Part shown: positions 1 to 10,050 of the stretch, one piece after another
How the letters are laid out: every line of letters begins with the position of its first letter
How positions within the stretch are numbered: position 1 is the stretch's first letter
Origin: Clarireedia homoeocarpa
Taxonomy: Eukaryota > Ascomycota > Leotiomycetes > Helotiales > Rutstroemiaceae
DNA length: 10,964 nt
Direction: 5' to 3'
NCBI GenBank assembly: GCA_001465935.1
Contig: LNKV01000162.1
Coordinates: 1-10,964 of the forward strand
Notes under the pieces: model-generated
What the model saw: the letters and a program-made list of their open reading frames with translations, nothing else
The model's database searches: none
What the model was told of the DNA's origin: nothing
Program-made: the position numbers and the translations under genes

Positions 1-26
1 TATAAGTCTAAGACTATAGTAGGTCG

Positions 27-47
27 GCTAGCAGCTATCCTGCTAGC
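27..47 (-). other. Hairpin near the 3' end of LINE copy A
   Basis: An 8-base perfect inverted repeat, gctagcag then ctgctagc, surrounds a five-base ctatc loop. It lies a few tens of bases inside the 3' end of the element. Copy C has the same structure at 8685-8705 with one C-to-T change in a stem. It is one of the most G+C rich and best preserved spots in the LINE DNA. In several LINE families the RT recognises a 3' terminal stem-loop, so that role is possible here but is inference. Confidence 0.6.
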
Positions 48-126
48 GTCTAAGTATATATATATTAGTTATATATTTTTCTAATTTATTGAAGTGATAT
101 TAAGGGTCTAGCCCTAGTAAATAAAA

Positions 127-144
127 AATAACAATAATAATAAC
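127..144. repeat. Short AAT-type microsatellite in LINE 3' UTR
   Basis: A run of AAC/AAT triplets lies in the 3' UTR of copy A. The matching place in copy C (8784-8803) has a longer, purer run of the same triplet, so the repeat number differs between copies. Confidence 0.6.
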
Positions 145-429
145 TAAAAAGCAAAACTCTGAGTTTAAATAATATTAAAGAAAATATTAAATGTAAATAA
201 CTTAATTATATAATATTAAAGGTTTTAATATTATTTTCGTGTTTTTAGTTTATAATAGAGCTTCTAACCTAGTTAAATAGTATTTTTAAAAATAGATATT
301 AGTTTCACTTATATAAGTTAGACTAGTATTTATTCCGGGTTTAGTATTAAATAAAAGCTTTAGATTTAATTAGTTAGTATTTAGTTTATCTTTTAGTTTC
401 TTTTATATTAGAGTAAATTAACAGTATAC

Positions 430-3400
430 TAGTATTAAATACTCTATAGTCTCTTTTTAACTATATATATACTTATTAGATAGACTAAAGCTTAATTAGT
501 ATAAATAAGCTTTAAAGTATCTATAATATATTTTAAACTAATAAAAAGTACTAATAATTATATACTTTATACTAAGTGGGATCGAGAGTTTATTTCGAGT
601 AACTAATTTATAAGTTAATAAATAATTAGTCTTTTCAGTTAATTAGTTAACTTTCGATTTAATATATTATTTTAATATTAGTATTTAGTCTTAAGATTTA
701 ATATATTTAATAATAGAGCTAAGATAACTAAAGTTAGTTATAGTTATATAGAGGTCGATATTAATATCTTCTTTAGTTAATTTATTAACTAATTTATTTT
801 TTTCGATATTATAATATCTTAGAATCTATTTTAGTTTAATATTAATATCTTTTTTAACTATTTCGGTACTAGCTTCAATAACTCGGATTAGTTATTCTTA
901 GTCTAGATTATTATTTAATAATATTAAACAAATTAATACTAATTAGTTATTATTATATACTATATATTCCTAATATTAATATACTAATTAGTTAGCTAAT
1001 TTAATTACTTAAATAATACTCTCTAACTCTTTATTATAAACTAGTTATTTTAAACTAATATTCTAGTTATAGCTTCTTAATAAAGTTTAATTAGAGTTTA
1101 AAAAGATTAAGTTTATATTTATTCTAGGAAAATTACTAAACTAAAAGCTATTTATATAAAAGAATAATTAATTAGTTACTAATATTAGAATTTTATCTTT
1201 ATAATTTTTAATTTCTTTCTCTTTTAGTAACTAGTTAATTTAGACTATATAAAGTATAGTAGTTGTCTAGAGGGGGAATTTAAATAGCTGGATTTTTTTA
1301 AGATTAGCGAAGTTAACTAAATAATATATTAATTATTTAATTTAAACTATTTAGATTAGTCTAGTTATATTTAAGATTAGATTAGTATTATTATTATTAC
1401 TATTATTATCACTATCGGAGACTAGTCCTGATTGGGCCTAGACTAGTTAGTAGATAGGGTGGTTTTTAATTAATTTTAGTATTCTAAAAGTATATTAATA
1501 AATAACTATATCTAATTATATTTAAGAGAGAACTAGTATAACTTTTACTTTTATTAATATTACTAGACTAGTTTTAAATATATCTAGAATTTTATATAAT
1601 ACTAGGTTTTATAGATTTTATAACTAGCTTTTAATACTAACTTGGTTTTTCTATTATATAGAGAATTTATAATCGGATATATTAATAATATAAGTAAGAT
1701 AAAACTAGTATATTATAAAAGGAGATAAACTATATTAGATATTAGCTAGCTAGCTAATTTATAGAAAAGCGATTTTAGCTTAGTTAATATATATTAATAT
1801 ATAATATTTAAATTTTAGTATCTTATTAAAATAAATACTTAGTTATCTAATTACTTTTAAAAGATATATTATTTAGCTATTTAGTAAATTAACCGGATTA
1901 GTTACTTTTCAACTAATATAAAAATATATTAACTTAGTTTTATTTAAATCGAACTTAATACTATTTAATATTCTAAGTATATAAAACTTTTTAACTTCTC
2001 TTTCTAGTATCTAGTAATTCTTTTTTAAGCTAATCAAGTTAGTTGCTAACACTATATCGTTTATATATAATTAAACTGTATAGCTGATTAGTAAGAAAAA
2101 GTTATAAATATAAATTAAAAATAAAATAAGATTAATTAGACTATTTTAAAAGATACTAATATTAATTAGTTAGAATAACTTAATATAACTATTAAAACTA
2201 AGTTTTAATAGCCAGTCTTTTAAAAAGTAGCTAACTTATATTATAAAGCTAATTAGAAAGTTAAACTTCTTTAGTATTATTAATAATTAATTTTTTAAAA
2301 TATAGTCGAAAGCTTTTTTAATATCGAGAAATAAAATCGATATTTTAAATTTAATATTATTTTAGATTTTAGCCGCTAGTATTAATATTATATTAATAGC
2401 AGACTTTTTAAATTTACTATTAATTTAGGAATTATATAATAAGCTAGTAGTTTTAACTAAATAGATTAGTTTTTTAATTAATATCTTTTTATTTATTTTA
2501 TCTAAATAATTAAGAAGTGAGATAACTTTATATATTTTTAAAACTAAGTAGTCGAGTTTAGTTAGTTTTTTAAGTATAGTATTAATAGTTTATTTTTAAT
2601 AAATAGAGTAATAGTTAAAATTAATTAATAAACTATATATCTAGAAGAATATATTAAGAATAACTTAGTAAGTTTTATTAATAATATCTTAAATAATTCT
2701 ATTAAGTCTAGATATTTTTCCTTTGATTTTAATTAAATAAGCTAATTTTAGCTTGTTAATTACTAGCTCGGGCTAGCTATCAGTTATATAATCTACTTAA
2801 TTAGAACTAGTTGATAAAGGAGATTATAAGAAAAATATAGTTTTTAAAATAGTCGCTTTCTCTTTAAAGTTAGTTTAGTTAGATATAATTAATAGTTTAT
2901 AATCTAAGTAAGATTTAATATAACTAAAAACTTTATAAATTATTTTTAAGTTACTAGTTTCTAAGAAACTATTTTAATAATCCTTTTTAGTATATTTAAT
3001 AATTAAAAAATAAGAATTACACGTTAGTTAGTATTATTTTTAATAAAAAGCTAGATCTAGTAAATTTAGTTTTAATTTTCTTTGAATTAATAATATCGAT
3101 TTTCTTAAATATTTTAACTCGCTAGTCTACTAAGACTTAGTTCTTAATATTAGCTTTATTTTAAGAATCGCTTTATTAGCTATTAGCTCGATTAATCGAG
3201 TTAGTTTCGAGCTAATCGACTTTAAATAGCTTTGATTAGTTATATTAAGTTTTAAATTAATTCTAGTAAACTCTAGAGGTTCTTGACTAAGAATTAAACT
3301 ATTTTCGACTAAATTAACTAGACTAATCTTAAATAGTCTCTAATTAACTAGCTTAATATTATAAGATTAAAGTAAGTTATTTAACTCTTAATTTTACTTT

Positions 3401-4086
3401 TTTATAATAAATAAAATTAGTAAGTAATCTAAATTAATATTATCTAGTACTTGTTAGTTATCAATATACTTTGCTAACCTTGAAGTAGCTAAAGTTAAAT
3501 TAATAATTAACTAATTAGTCCCTCTAAAGAAGATATTAATATTGAGATTATTTAATAAATTAAAGTTATTATCTTTAATCTAATTTACTAATTAGGTTCT
3601 ATTTAAGATAATAGCTAAATTAGAGTCTTACTAAAAGTAATATATATTAAAGTCTTTTAATATAAACGAATTAGTTAAAATAGCTTTTAGAAATAAACTT
3701 CTTTTAATTATTTTAGCTAATTCGCTTTCGACTTAACTAGTCTTATTATAAATATTAATTATTTCGAGTATATTACTCCTCTCACTTAATTTTAATACTA
3801 ATAAGTCGGAATCAGTATTATTAACCGCTAGCGTCACGCTAGTAGTTAGTGTTTTAGTAATATAAATAAGGGTTTATAACCGGAAGTTTTTTATAAAAGC
3901 TAGAATTTAAATAAAGCTAGTATATAATATTAACCGATTATTTAAGAAGTTGCTAGTATAAATACTAGTATTAGTAATAATCCAAGGTTCTTGGACTATT
4001 ATTAAATCGATATTAAACTTAATAGTTAATTATATTATCGATTTAATCGCGAGACTACTTCGGTTTAAATTTATTTATATAATCTT
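430..4086 (-). pseudogene. LINE copy A ORF2 remnant: endonuclease, reverse transcriptase, RNase H
   Basis: This is the decayed polyprotein gene for target-primed reverse transcription. Endonuclease: an N-L-N-R-S-S stretch at 4071-4054, an unmutated Q-E-P-W motif at about 3993-3982, and a D-F-N motif near 3655. Reverse transcriptase: F-L-D-I-K-K-A-F-D-Y (motif A) at 2331-2302, with both aspartates kept, and L-Y-I-N-D at the YxDD site (2067-2056 for Y-I-N-D), with the first Asp changed to Asn. RNase H: F-Y-I-N-S at 1161-1147, an E-L-E motif at 1029-1021, and L-V-N-K-L near 790. The Asp positions of the first and last motifs are Asn. Many in-frame TAA/TAG stops are present. The frame can be followed from motif to motif, so the gene was killed by substitution rather than rearrangement. 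The 3' end of the coding part is a rough estimate. Confidence 0.8.
1385..1418 (-). repeat. Triplet repeat coding an acidic Ser/Asp/Asn linker (copy A)
   Basis: On the minus strand this run reads as alternating Ser, Asp and Asn codons. It sits between the end of the reverse transcriptase and the RNase H of ORF2. The corresponding run in copy C (about 10051-10077) is nine bases, or three codons, shorter and keeps more Ser-Asp pairs. It looks like a flexible acidic linker that varies in repeat number. Part of the Asn content is probably Asp or Ser codons altered by RIP. Confidence 0.5.
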
Positions 4087-4725
4087 TATATCCGAGCTAA
4101 TTATAAACTAACCTGTTTAATAACTTTATATACCTTATAATCCTTCGAGTTAGTATTATATACTAGTCTGTAATTAGTATATTTAAATACTAGATAAAAA
4201 CAACTTTTACTCTTTTTATTATAAATACTATAATAGTATTAAAAGGTATTATATAGCTTGTTATATAGACTATATTTAACCTCTTTTTTATAATATTATA
4301 TTATATATTTAAAGTCTAAGTACTTAATATACTAAATAGACTTAGTTATAATTAATAGTTTCTCGACTTAGTAACTAGTTCTAGTTATATATACGTGGTT
4401 ATATATATACTTATCTACTTCCTTACTAATTATAAATAAGATTACTACTAAGCTAGCCTCTTTAGTCGCTCGGTTATTAGCCGAGCTAAACTAATAAGAT
4501 AATATAATAAGTTTTAACTTTAGACTTTTATTAAAAGTCTTAAATTTATTTAAAACTAACTTTATTTTATTAAATATATTAAAGTTATTAGTAGGAATAT
4601 TATATAATACTACTTTAAACTATAATTTATCTTTTTAAATAATTTAGAAGTTAATAGTTTTTTCTTAAATTATTAGCTTTTTAATTAAAAAGTTAGTAAT
4701 ATAAAGGGTTATAATTAAAAATATT
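4087..4725 (-). pseudogene. LINE copy A ORF1 remnant (C-terminal half, zinc knuckles)
   Basis: This is the broken 3' half of a LINE ORF1, the RNA-binding chaperone that coats the element RNA in the family. The minus-strand translation keeps one reading frame, with stops mainly where CAA, CAG or TGG codons are expected. Positions 4331 to 4137 hold the same cysteine/histidine spacing seen in copy B (CX2CX4HX4C first), with nearly all Cys and His codons changed to Tyr (TAT/TAC), the expected result of G-to-A and C-to-T changes. The one Cys that copy B keeps (TGC, 6737) is TAC here. The first half of ORF1 is absent, because the match to copy B ends near 4725. ORF1 and ORF2 lie close together in different frames, as in other LINEs. 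No product is expected. Confidence 0.75.
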
Positions 4726-4730
4726 ATATA

Positions 4731-5230
4731 GTTAAGACTATATCGAAAAAATATATATAGTTATTAAAAACGATTAGATCTTTCTTTATAATAACTAATT
4801 ATAATATAATAGATTAAATAAAGTAATCGGTTTTACTCTATAACTTAGCGCTATTAAAATATCGTTATTATTATCGAAAATCAATGTTTTTACTTTATAT
4901 CGCGATTTTTCACCGACTTTTCAAAAATATAAAAATTATTAAAAATAATTAAAAATCAATAATAAAATAGAAAAAAAAATATATATTTCGACTATATCGA
5001 CTTCTATAAATCTATTAAAGTTAAAATCACTTCGATATAATACTTAGTTTTTGAGTTATTATTATTAGTATTAAATTACTTTATATTATAAAAATTTATT
5101 AAAAATCGATTATTTACTTTAATAATATTAAACTACGATATTAAACTAAAAATATTATTTCGGGTTTAATAAAAAGATATTAAAGAATAGTTAAGTTATA
5201 AACTTATTTAATAAAGTTTTTTCGAGATTA
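4731..5230. other. Unassigned low-complexity A+T-rich stretch between LINE copies A and B
   Basis: This stretch matches neither copy A nor copy C, and I see no coding frame in it. It may be the 5' UTR of copy B, older host DNA, or the remains of another element. Between 4880 and 4960 it keeps several CpA dinucleotides (4882, 4911, 4922, 4957) that are rare elsewhere in the LINE DNA. An AATAAA at 4961-4966 is followed by a run of nine A at 4971-4979, which might be the 3' end of a plus-strand element, but such strings are common by chance in DNA of this composition. The border with copy B is not visible and is set by the expected length of ORF1. Confidence 0.4.
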
Positions 5231-6808
5231 ATATATTTCCTAGAAAAGGAGATTTTAATACTATTTAAAATAGAAGGTCTCTCGATACTAACTAATTAAA
5301 ATATTTAGAATTTAGAAACTAATTTCTTTTTAATTATCTTTTTAATTACTTTAACTATTATTAAGTTTAGTTTTTTAATTCTAGTTATAAATATTACTAT
5401 ATTATCAATCTTACTAACTATTTATAAATTTAACCTTTAAATTAATATATTAAGTTTTTTAAATAATCTGAATATAGATTTTTTTTTTAAATTTATTATA
5501 AGTAAAATTCTATTTTAGTTATTTAAAAGAATTAACTCTTTCTCTCTAACTAATCGAACTAATAAAAATCCGAGAATTATTAAACTTATTAATAACTTTA
5601 TTAATATTAAAATCTTATAAACTTATAATTTATTAATTAAAGTTCTATTATTAATTAAATCTAAAGAAAAGTAAATCGATATTTTAAATTTAATTAAGAT
5701 CTTCTAGAAATATATTAAATTTAATTAAATTAAGAAAACTAATTAATTATTAATAGAATAAATTAATAATTTAGAATATATAATTAGATATATCGAGACT
5801 AAGACTATTACTAATATTAATATAATTAAAGTAGTTTAAACTAAAACTAAATCCCTTAATATTGAAAAATTAAATATTAATCCGATTATTTTATTTAATA
5901 TTATATTTAATATTAAACTTAATACTAAGTTTAATATTATTATTAAACCGATCTTTACTTTAGTAATTACTATTAATACTAATAATTTATAAACTATTAT
6001 CGATATTAAAAAGTTTATTAAAAAAACTAAAAAAGTAGTTAATTAACTAATCCTAATTCGGGATTAATATAAATCTATTTCTTTATTATAATTTCGAAAT
6101 TTATTTAATAAAGCTTTTAAATTAAAAGATATTAAAAAACTTATTATATTAGCTAGTTCGATTATAACTAATAAGAAGAATTTAGTTATTATTATTATAA
6201 TCTTTTATATTATTAACTTCTTAATTAAGAAGCTAGTAATTTAGAAAAAGATTATTAGTTTCTAGACTATTTAAAAGAATAAATTATAGTTTAAAGTAGT
6301 ATTATATAGTATTCTAACTAATAACTTTAATATATTTAATAGAATAAAGTTAATCTTAAATAAATTTAAGATTTTTAATAAGAGTTTAAAATTAAAATTT
6401 ATTAAATTATTTTATTAATTTAATTTAATTAATAACCGAGTAACTAAAAAAACTAGTTTAATAGTAGTCTTATTTATAACTAGTAAGAAAGTAGATAAGT
6501 ATATATATAATTATATATATATAACTAGAACTAGTTATTAAACTGAAAAGCTATTAATTATAACTAAGTCTATTTAGTATATTAAGTATTTAGGCTTTAA
6601 GTATATAATATAATATTATAAAAAAGTAATTAAATATAATTTATATAACGAGTTATATAATATCTTCTAATATTATTATAATATTTATAATAAAAAAGAT
6701 AAAAGTTATTTTTATTTAGTATTTAAATATACTAATTGCGGACTAATATATAATACTAATTTTAAAGATTATAAAGTATATAAGGGTACTAAACGGGTTA
6801 GTCTATAA
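5231..6808 (+). pseudogene. LINE copy B ORF1 remnant with three zinc knuckles
   Basis: This is the gag-like ORF1 of the LINE, whose product in the family binds the element RNA. The frame is clear from about 6340 to 6808. Three knuckles can be read in order. The first is CX2CX4HX4C at 6578-6619. The second starts with CX2C at 6635-6646. The third region has CX2CX8HX4C at 6677-6730, joined to CX2CX3HX6C at 6728-6772. Almost every Cys and His codon is now Tyr, and only the TGC at 6737 still codes Cys. In-frame stops are TAA/TAG at places where CAA or TGG are likely. The first 1 kb is low complexity, rich in ATT, AAT and ACT codons, and its frame and start cannot be fixed. ORF1 ends at or just after the TAA at 6806, and ORF2 begins nearby in another frame. 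Confidence 0.7.
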
Positions 6809-6828
6809 TTAGCTCGGATATTAAAATT

Positions 6829-8636
6829 ATATAAGTGAATTTAAATCGAAGTAGTCTAATAATTAAATCGGTATTATAATTAGTTATTAAATTTAATATC
6901 AATTTAATAATAATCTAAGAACTCTAGATTATTATTAATATTAGTACCGGCGCTAGCACCAGCGCTAACAACTTCTTAAATAGTTAATTAATATTATATA
7001 CTAGTTTTATTTAAATCCTAGTTTTTATAAAAAACTTCTAATTACAAACTCTTATTTATATTATTAAAATACTAGCTACTAGTATAATACTAATAACTAA
7101 TAATACTAATTCCGACTTATTAGTATTAAAGTTAAGCGAGGGGAGTAATATACTCGAAATAGTTAATATTTATAACGAGACTAATTAAGTCGAAAGCGAA
7201 TTAGCTAAAATAGTCGAAAGAAGTTTATTTCTAAGAACTATTTCGATTAATTCGTTTATATTAAGGGATTTTAATATATATTACTTTTAGTAAAACCCTA
7301 ATTTAGCTATTACCTTAAATAGAACCTAATTAGCTAATTAAATTAAAGATAATAACTTTGATTTATTAAATAATCTCGGAATTAATACTTTCTTTAAAAG
7401 GATTAGTTAGTTAGTTATTAATTTAACTTTAGTTACTTTAAAGTTAATAAAGTATATTAATAATTAGTAAGTACTAGATAATATTAATTTAAATTACCTA
7501 TTAATTTTATTTATTATAAAAAAGTAAAATTAAAAGTTAAATAACCCGCTTTAATCTTATAATATTAAGTTAGTTGATTGAGGACTATTTAAGACTAGTT
7601 TAATTAATTTAGTCGAAAATAGTTTAATTCTTAATCAGGAACTCTTAGAGTTTACTAGAATTAACTTAAAATTTAATATAATTAATTAAAGCTATTTAGA
7701 GTCGATTAGTTTAAAACTAACTTGACTAATCGGGCTAGCGGCTAATAAAGTAATTTCGAAAATAAAGTCGATATCAAGAGCTAAGTCTTAGTAGACTAGC
7801 GAGCTAAAATATTTAAGAAAATCGATATTAATAGCTTAAAAGAAATTAAAGTTAAAATTACTAGATCCGGCTTTTTATTAAGAAGAATATCGATTAGTAT
7901 ATAATATTTATTTCTTAGCTATTAAGTATATTAAAAAGGATTATTAGAATAGCTTTTTAGAAGCTAGTAATCTAAAAACAATTTATAAAGCTTTTAATTA
8001 TATTAAACCTTATTCGGATTATAAACTATCGATTATTTCTAGTTAAACTAGCTTTAAAGAGAAAATAGTTATTTTAAAAATTACTCTTTTTTTATAACCC
8101 CCTTTATCAACTAGTCCCGATTAGGTAAGTTATATAGTTAATAGCTAACTCGAGTTAATAATTAATAAGTTAAAATTAGTTTATTTAATTAAAATTAAAG
8201 GAAAAATATTTAGACTTAATAAAATTACTTAGAATATTATTAATAAAGTTTATTAAGTTATTTCTAATATATTCTTTTAAATATATAATTTATTAATTAA
8301 CTTTGATTATTACTTTATTTATTAGAAACAAGTTACTAATATTATATTTAAAAAGCTTATTAAACCCGACTATTTAAATCTAAAAGTATATAAAGTTATT
8401 TCTCTTTTTAATTATCTAAATAAAATAAATAAAAGGATTTTAGCTAAGAGGTTAGTTTATTTAGTCGAGACTACTAGTTTATTATATAATTCTTAAATTA
8501 GTAATAAACTTAAAAAGTTTATTATTAATATAGTATTAATACTAGTAGCTAAAATCTAAAATAATATTAAGTTTAAAATATTAGTTCTTTTCTTTGATAT
8601 TAAGAGAGTATTCAACTATATCTTAAAAAACTAATT
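6829..8636 (+). pseudogene. LINE copy B ORF2 remnant: endonuclease and N-terminal reverse transcriptase
   Basis: This is the 5' part of the ORF2 polyprotein gene. The AP-type endonuclease, which nicks the target DNA, opens with V-N-L-N-R-S-S (6835-6855). It continues with a mutated Q-E-P-W motif (6916-6927, now stop-E-L-stop), then R-D-F-N-I-Y-Y near 7264, where the family has G-D-F-N followed by His. The RT begins with a Y-K-V-I-S-L-F-N stretch near 8388 and an A-K-R-L stretch near 8447, and reaches motif A as F-F-D-I-K-R-V-F-N (8590-8616). The first catalytic Asp is kept and the second acidic residue is Asn. Homology to copy A ends at 8636, one turn after motif A, so the YxDD motif and RNase H are missing here. 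Stops interrupt every domain, and no product is expected. Confidence 0.8.
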
Positions 8637-8649
8637 TTTTTTTTCTTTT
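8635..8649 (-). other. Poly(A) tail of LINE copy C (T-rich run on plus strand)
   Basis: Ten T, one C and four T on the plus strand read as an A-rich tail on the minus strand. The run sits exactly where copy B homology ends (8636) and just outside the first base shared by the 3' UTRs of copies A and C. A 3' tail at the junction is what target-primed insertion of copy C into copy B would leave. The single C could be a later mutation. Confidence 0.65.
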
Positions 8650-8684
8650 AATAATCTATATAAATTTAAGATTATAATAAGTCG

Positions 8685-8705
8685 GCTAGTAGCTATCCTG
8701 CTAGC
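8685..8705 (-). other. Hairpin near the 3' end of LINE copy C
   Basis: This is the counterpart of the structure at 27-47: stems gctagtag and ctgctagc around a ctatc loop. One stem base differs from copy A by a C-to-T change, which leaves one mismatch. It lies about 36 bases inside the tail. Confidence 0.6.
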
Positions 8706-8783
8706 GTCTAAGTATATATAAGCTAGTTATATATTTTTCTAATTTATTAAAGTGATATTGAGGGTCTAGTTCTAGTAAATAAA

Positions 8784-8803
8784 ATAATAATAATAATAAT
8801 AAT
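8784..8803. repeat. AAT microsatellite in LINE copy C 3' UTR
   Basis: A near-perfect (AAT)n run, longer than the same site in copy A (127-144). Confidence 0.65.
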
Positions 8804-10050
8804 TAAAAAGTAAAACTCCGGATCTAAACGATATTAAAGAAAATATTAAGTTTAAATAGTCTAATTATATAATATTAAAGGTCTTAATATTGTTTTTATA
8901 TTTTTAGTTAGTTTTAGTCTATATTAGGCTTCTAACCTAGTTATATAATATTTTTGAGAACAGATATTAATTTCGTTTATATAAGTTAAACTAGTATCTA
9001 TTCTAGATTTAATATTAAATAAAAGTTTTAAACTTAATTGATTAGTATTTAGTATATCTTTTAACTTTCTTCGGGCTAGAGTAAACTAATAGTATATTAG
9101 TATTAAATACTCTATAATCTCTTTTTAATTATATATATACTTATTAGATAAACTAAAATCTAATTAGTATAAATAAACTTTAAAGTATCTATAATCTATT
9201 TTAAATTAATAAAAAGTGTTAGTAACTATATATTTTATACTAAGTAAAATCGAGAGCTTATTTCGGATAACTAATTTATAAGTTAATAAATAATTAGTCT
9301 CTTTAACTAATTAGTTGACTTTCGATTTAATATATTATTCTAGTATTAGTACTTAGTCTTGAGACTTAATATATTTAATAATAGAGTTTAAATAACCGAA
9401 ACTAGTTATAATTATATAAAGGTCGATACTAATACTTTTCTTAATTAATTTATCGACTAGCTTATTTCCTTTAATATTATAATATCTAAGAACTTATTCT
9501 AACTTAATATTAACACTTTTTTTAACTATTTCGGCGCTAGCTTCGTAAACTTAGATTAACTGTTCTTAGCTTAGATTATTATTTAACGATATTAAATAAG
9601 TTAATATTAATTAGTTATTATTATAAACAATATATTCTTGATATTAGATTGTTAGTTAGTTAGTTAATTCGGTTATCTAAGTAATACTCTCTAGCTCTCT
9701 ATTATAGATTAACTATTTTGAGCTAATATTCTAATTATAGCTTTTTAATAAAGTCTAATTAGAGTTTAAAAAAGCTAAGTTTATATCTATTTCGAGAAAG
9801 TTATTAAACTAGAAGCTATCTATATAAAAGGATAATTAATTAATTATTAATATTAGAGCTTTATTTTTATAGTTTTTAACTTCTTTCTCTTTTAGTAAAT
9901 AGCTAATTTAGACTATATAAAGTGTAATAACTACCTAAAGGGGAAATTTTAATAACTAGATTTTTTCGAGACTAGTGAAATCGACTAAGTAGTATATTAA
10001 TCGTTTAATCTAGACTATTTAAATTAGTCTAGTATTTTTTAAGATTAGAT

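Larger units (their letters stand above)
1..429 (-). other. 3' UTR of LINE copy A (partial)
   Basis: No coding signal was found. The stretch aligns with the 3' UTR of copy C from its first base (1 matches 8659), so the element continues a few bases beyond the left edge of the window. It holds a hairpin at 27-47 and an (AAT)n-like run at 127-144. The boundary with ORF2 is approximate. Confidence 0.55.
1..4730 (-). mobile_element. LINE copy A, RIP-mutated, Tad1-like non-LTR retrotransposon
   Basis: This is a degenerate non-LTR retrotransposon on the minus strand. Reading from right to left one meets the end of ORF1 with zinc knuckles (4331-4137), an endonuclease (from about 4090), a reverse transcriptase (motif A at 2331-2302, YxDD-like motif at 2067-2056), an RNase H (1161 to about 788) and a 3' UTR reaching the left edge. 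Copy C matches it directly (1-1853 with 8659-10509) and copy B matches it in reverse (2285 to about 4725 with about 6184-8636). The right end is a 5' truncation within ORF1, placed where the match to copy B fades. The last bases of the 3' end and any tail lie outside the window. Fungal LINEs with ORF1 knuckles, AP endonuclease, RT and RNase H belong to the Tad1-like group. The clade is inferred from domain order only. Confidence 0.85.
5231..8636 (+). mobile_element. LINE copy B, RIP-mutated, interrupted by copy C
   Basis: This is a second copy of the same LINE, on the plus strand and head to head with copy A. It carries ORF1 with zinc knuckles (6578-6772), the endonuclease (from 6829) and the first part of the reverse transcriptase, ending just after motif A (8590-8619). 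The match to copy A (2285 to about 4725, reversed) stops sharply at 8636, where the T-rich run of copy C begins. The missing 3' part of RT, RNase H and 3' UTR should therefore lie beyond copy C, outside the window. It extends about 1 kb further toward the 5' end than copy A. The left border is uncertain. Confidence 0.8.
8650..9000 (-). other. 3' UTR of LINE copy C
   Basis: This is a non-coding stretch between the tail and the presumed end of ORF2. It is collinear with the left end of the window, with one insertion of about ten bases near 8905-8925 relative to copy A. It contains the hairpin at 8685-8705 and the triplet run at 8784-8803. The boundary with the coding part is approximate. Confidence 0.5.

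Noticed and set aside
3829..3843. Short inverted repeat ctagcg-tca-cgctag in copy A
   Set aside because: It lies in the endonuclease coding frame, where the minus-strand reading is continuous, and copy B lacks the same pairing (near 7080). Taken as chance.
4735..5002. Similar strings near 4736-4760 and 4978-5002 (tatatcga-like), possible terminal inverted repeats of a small element
   Set aside because: The match is loose, needs gaps, and is built from A/T-rich words common in this DNA.
5001..6100. Short open frames in the A+T-rich DNA as small host genes
   Set aside because: They have no recognisable motif, are dense with RIP-created stops, and lie within or next to ORF1 of copy B.
6945..6970. 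Small G+C-rich island in copy B that looked like a regulatory site
   Set aside because: It reads as Ser/Thr/Gly/Ala codons in the ORF2 endonuclease frame just after the Q-E-P-W site, so it is better explained as residual coding sequence.
1..8636. A single LINE with a 5' inversion by twin priming
   Set aside because: Twin priming gives non-overlapping inverted parts of one element. Here both arms carry the same 2.45 kb segment, so two insertions are needed.
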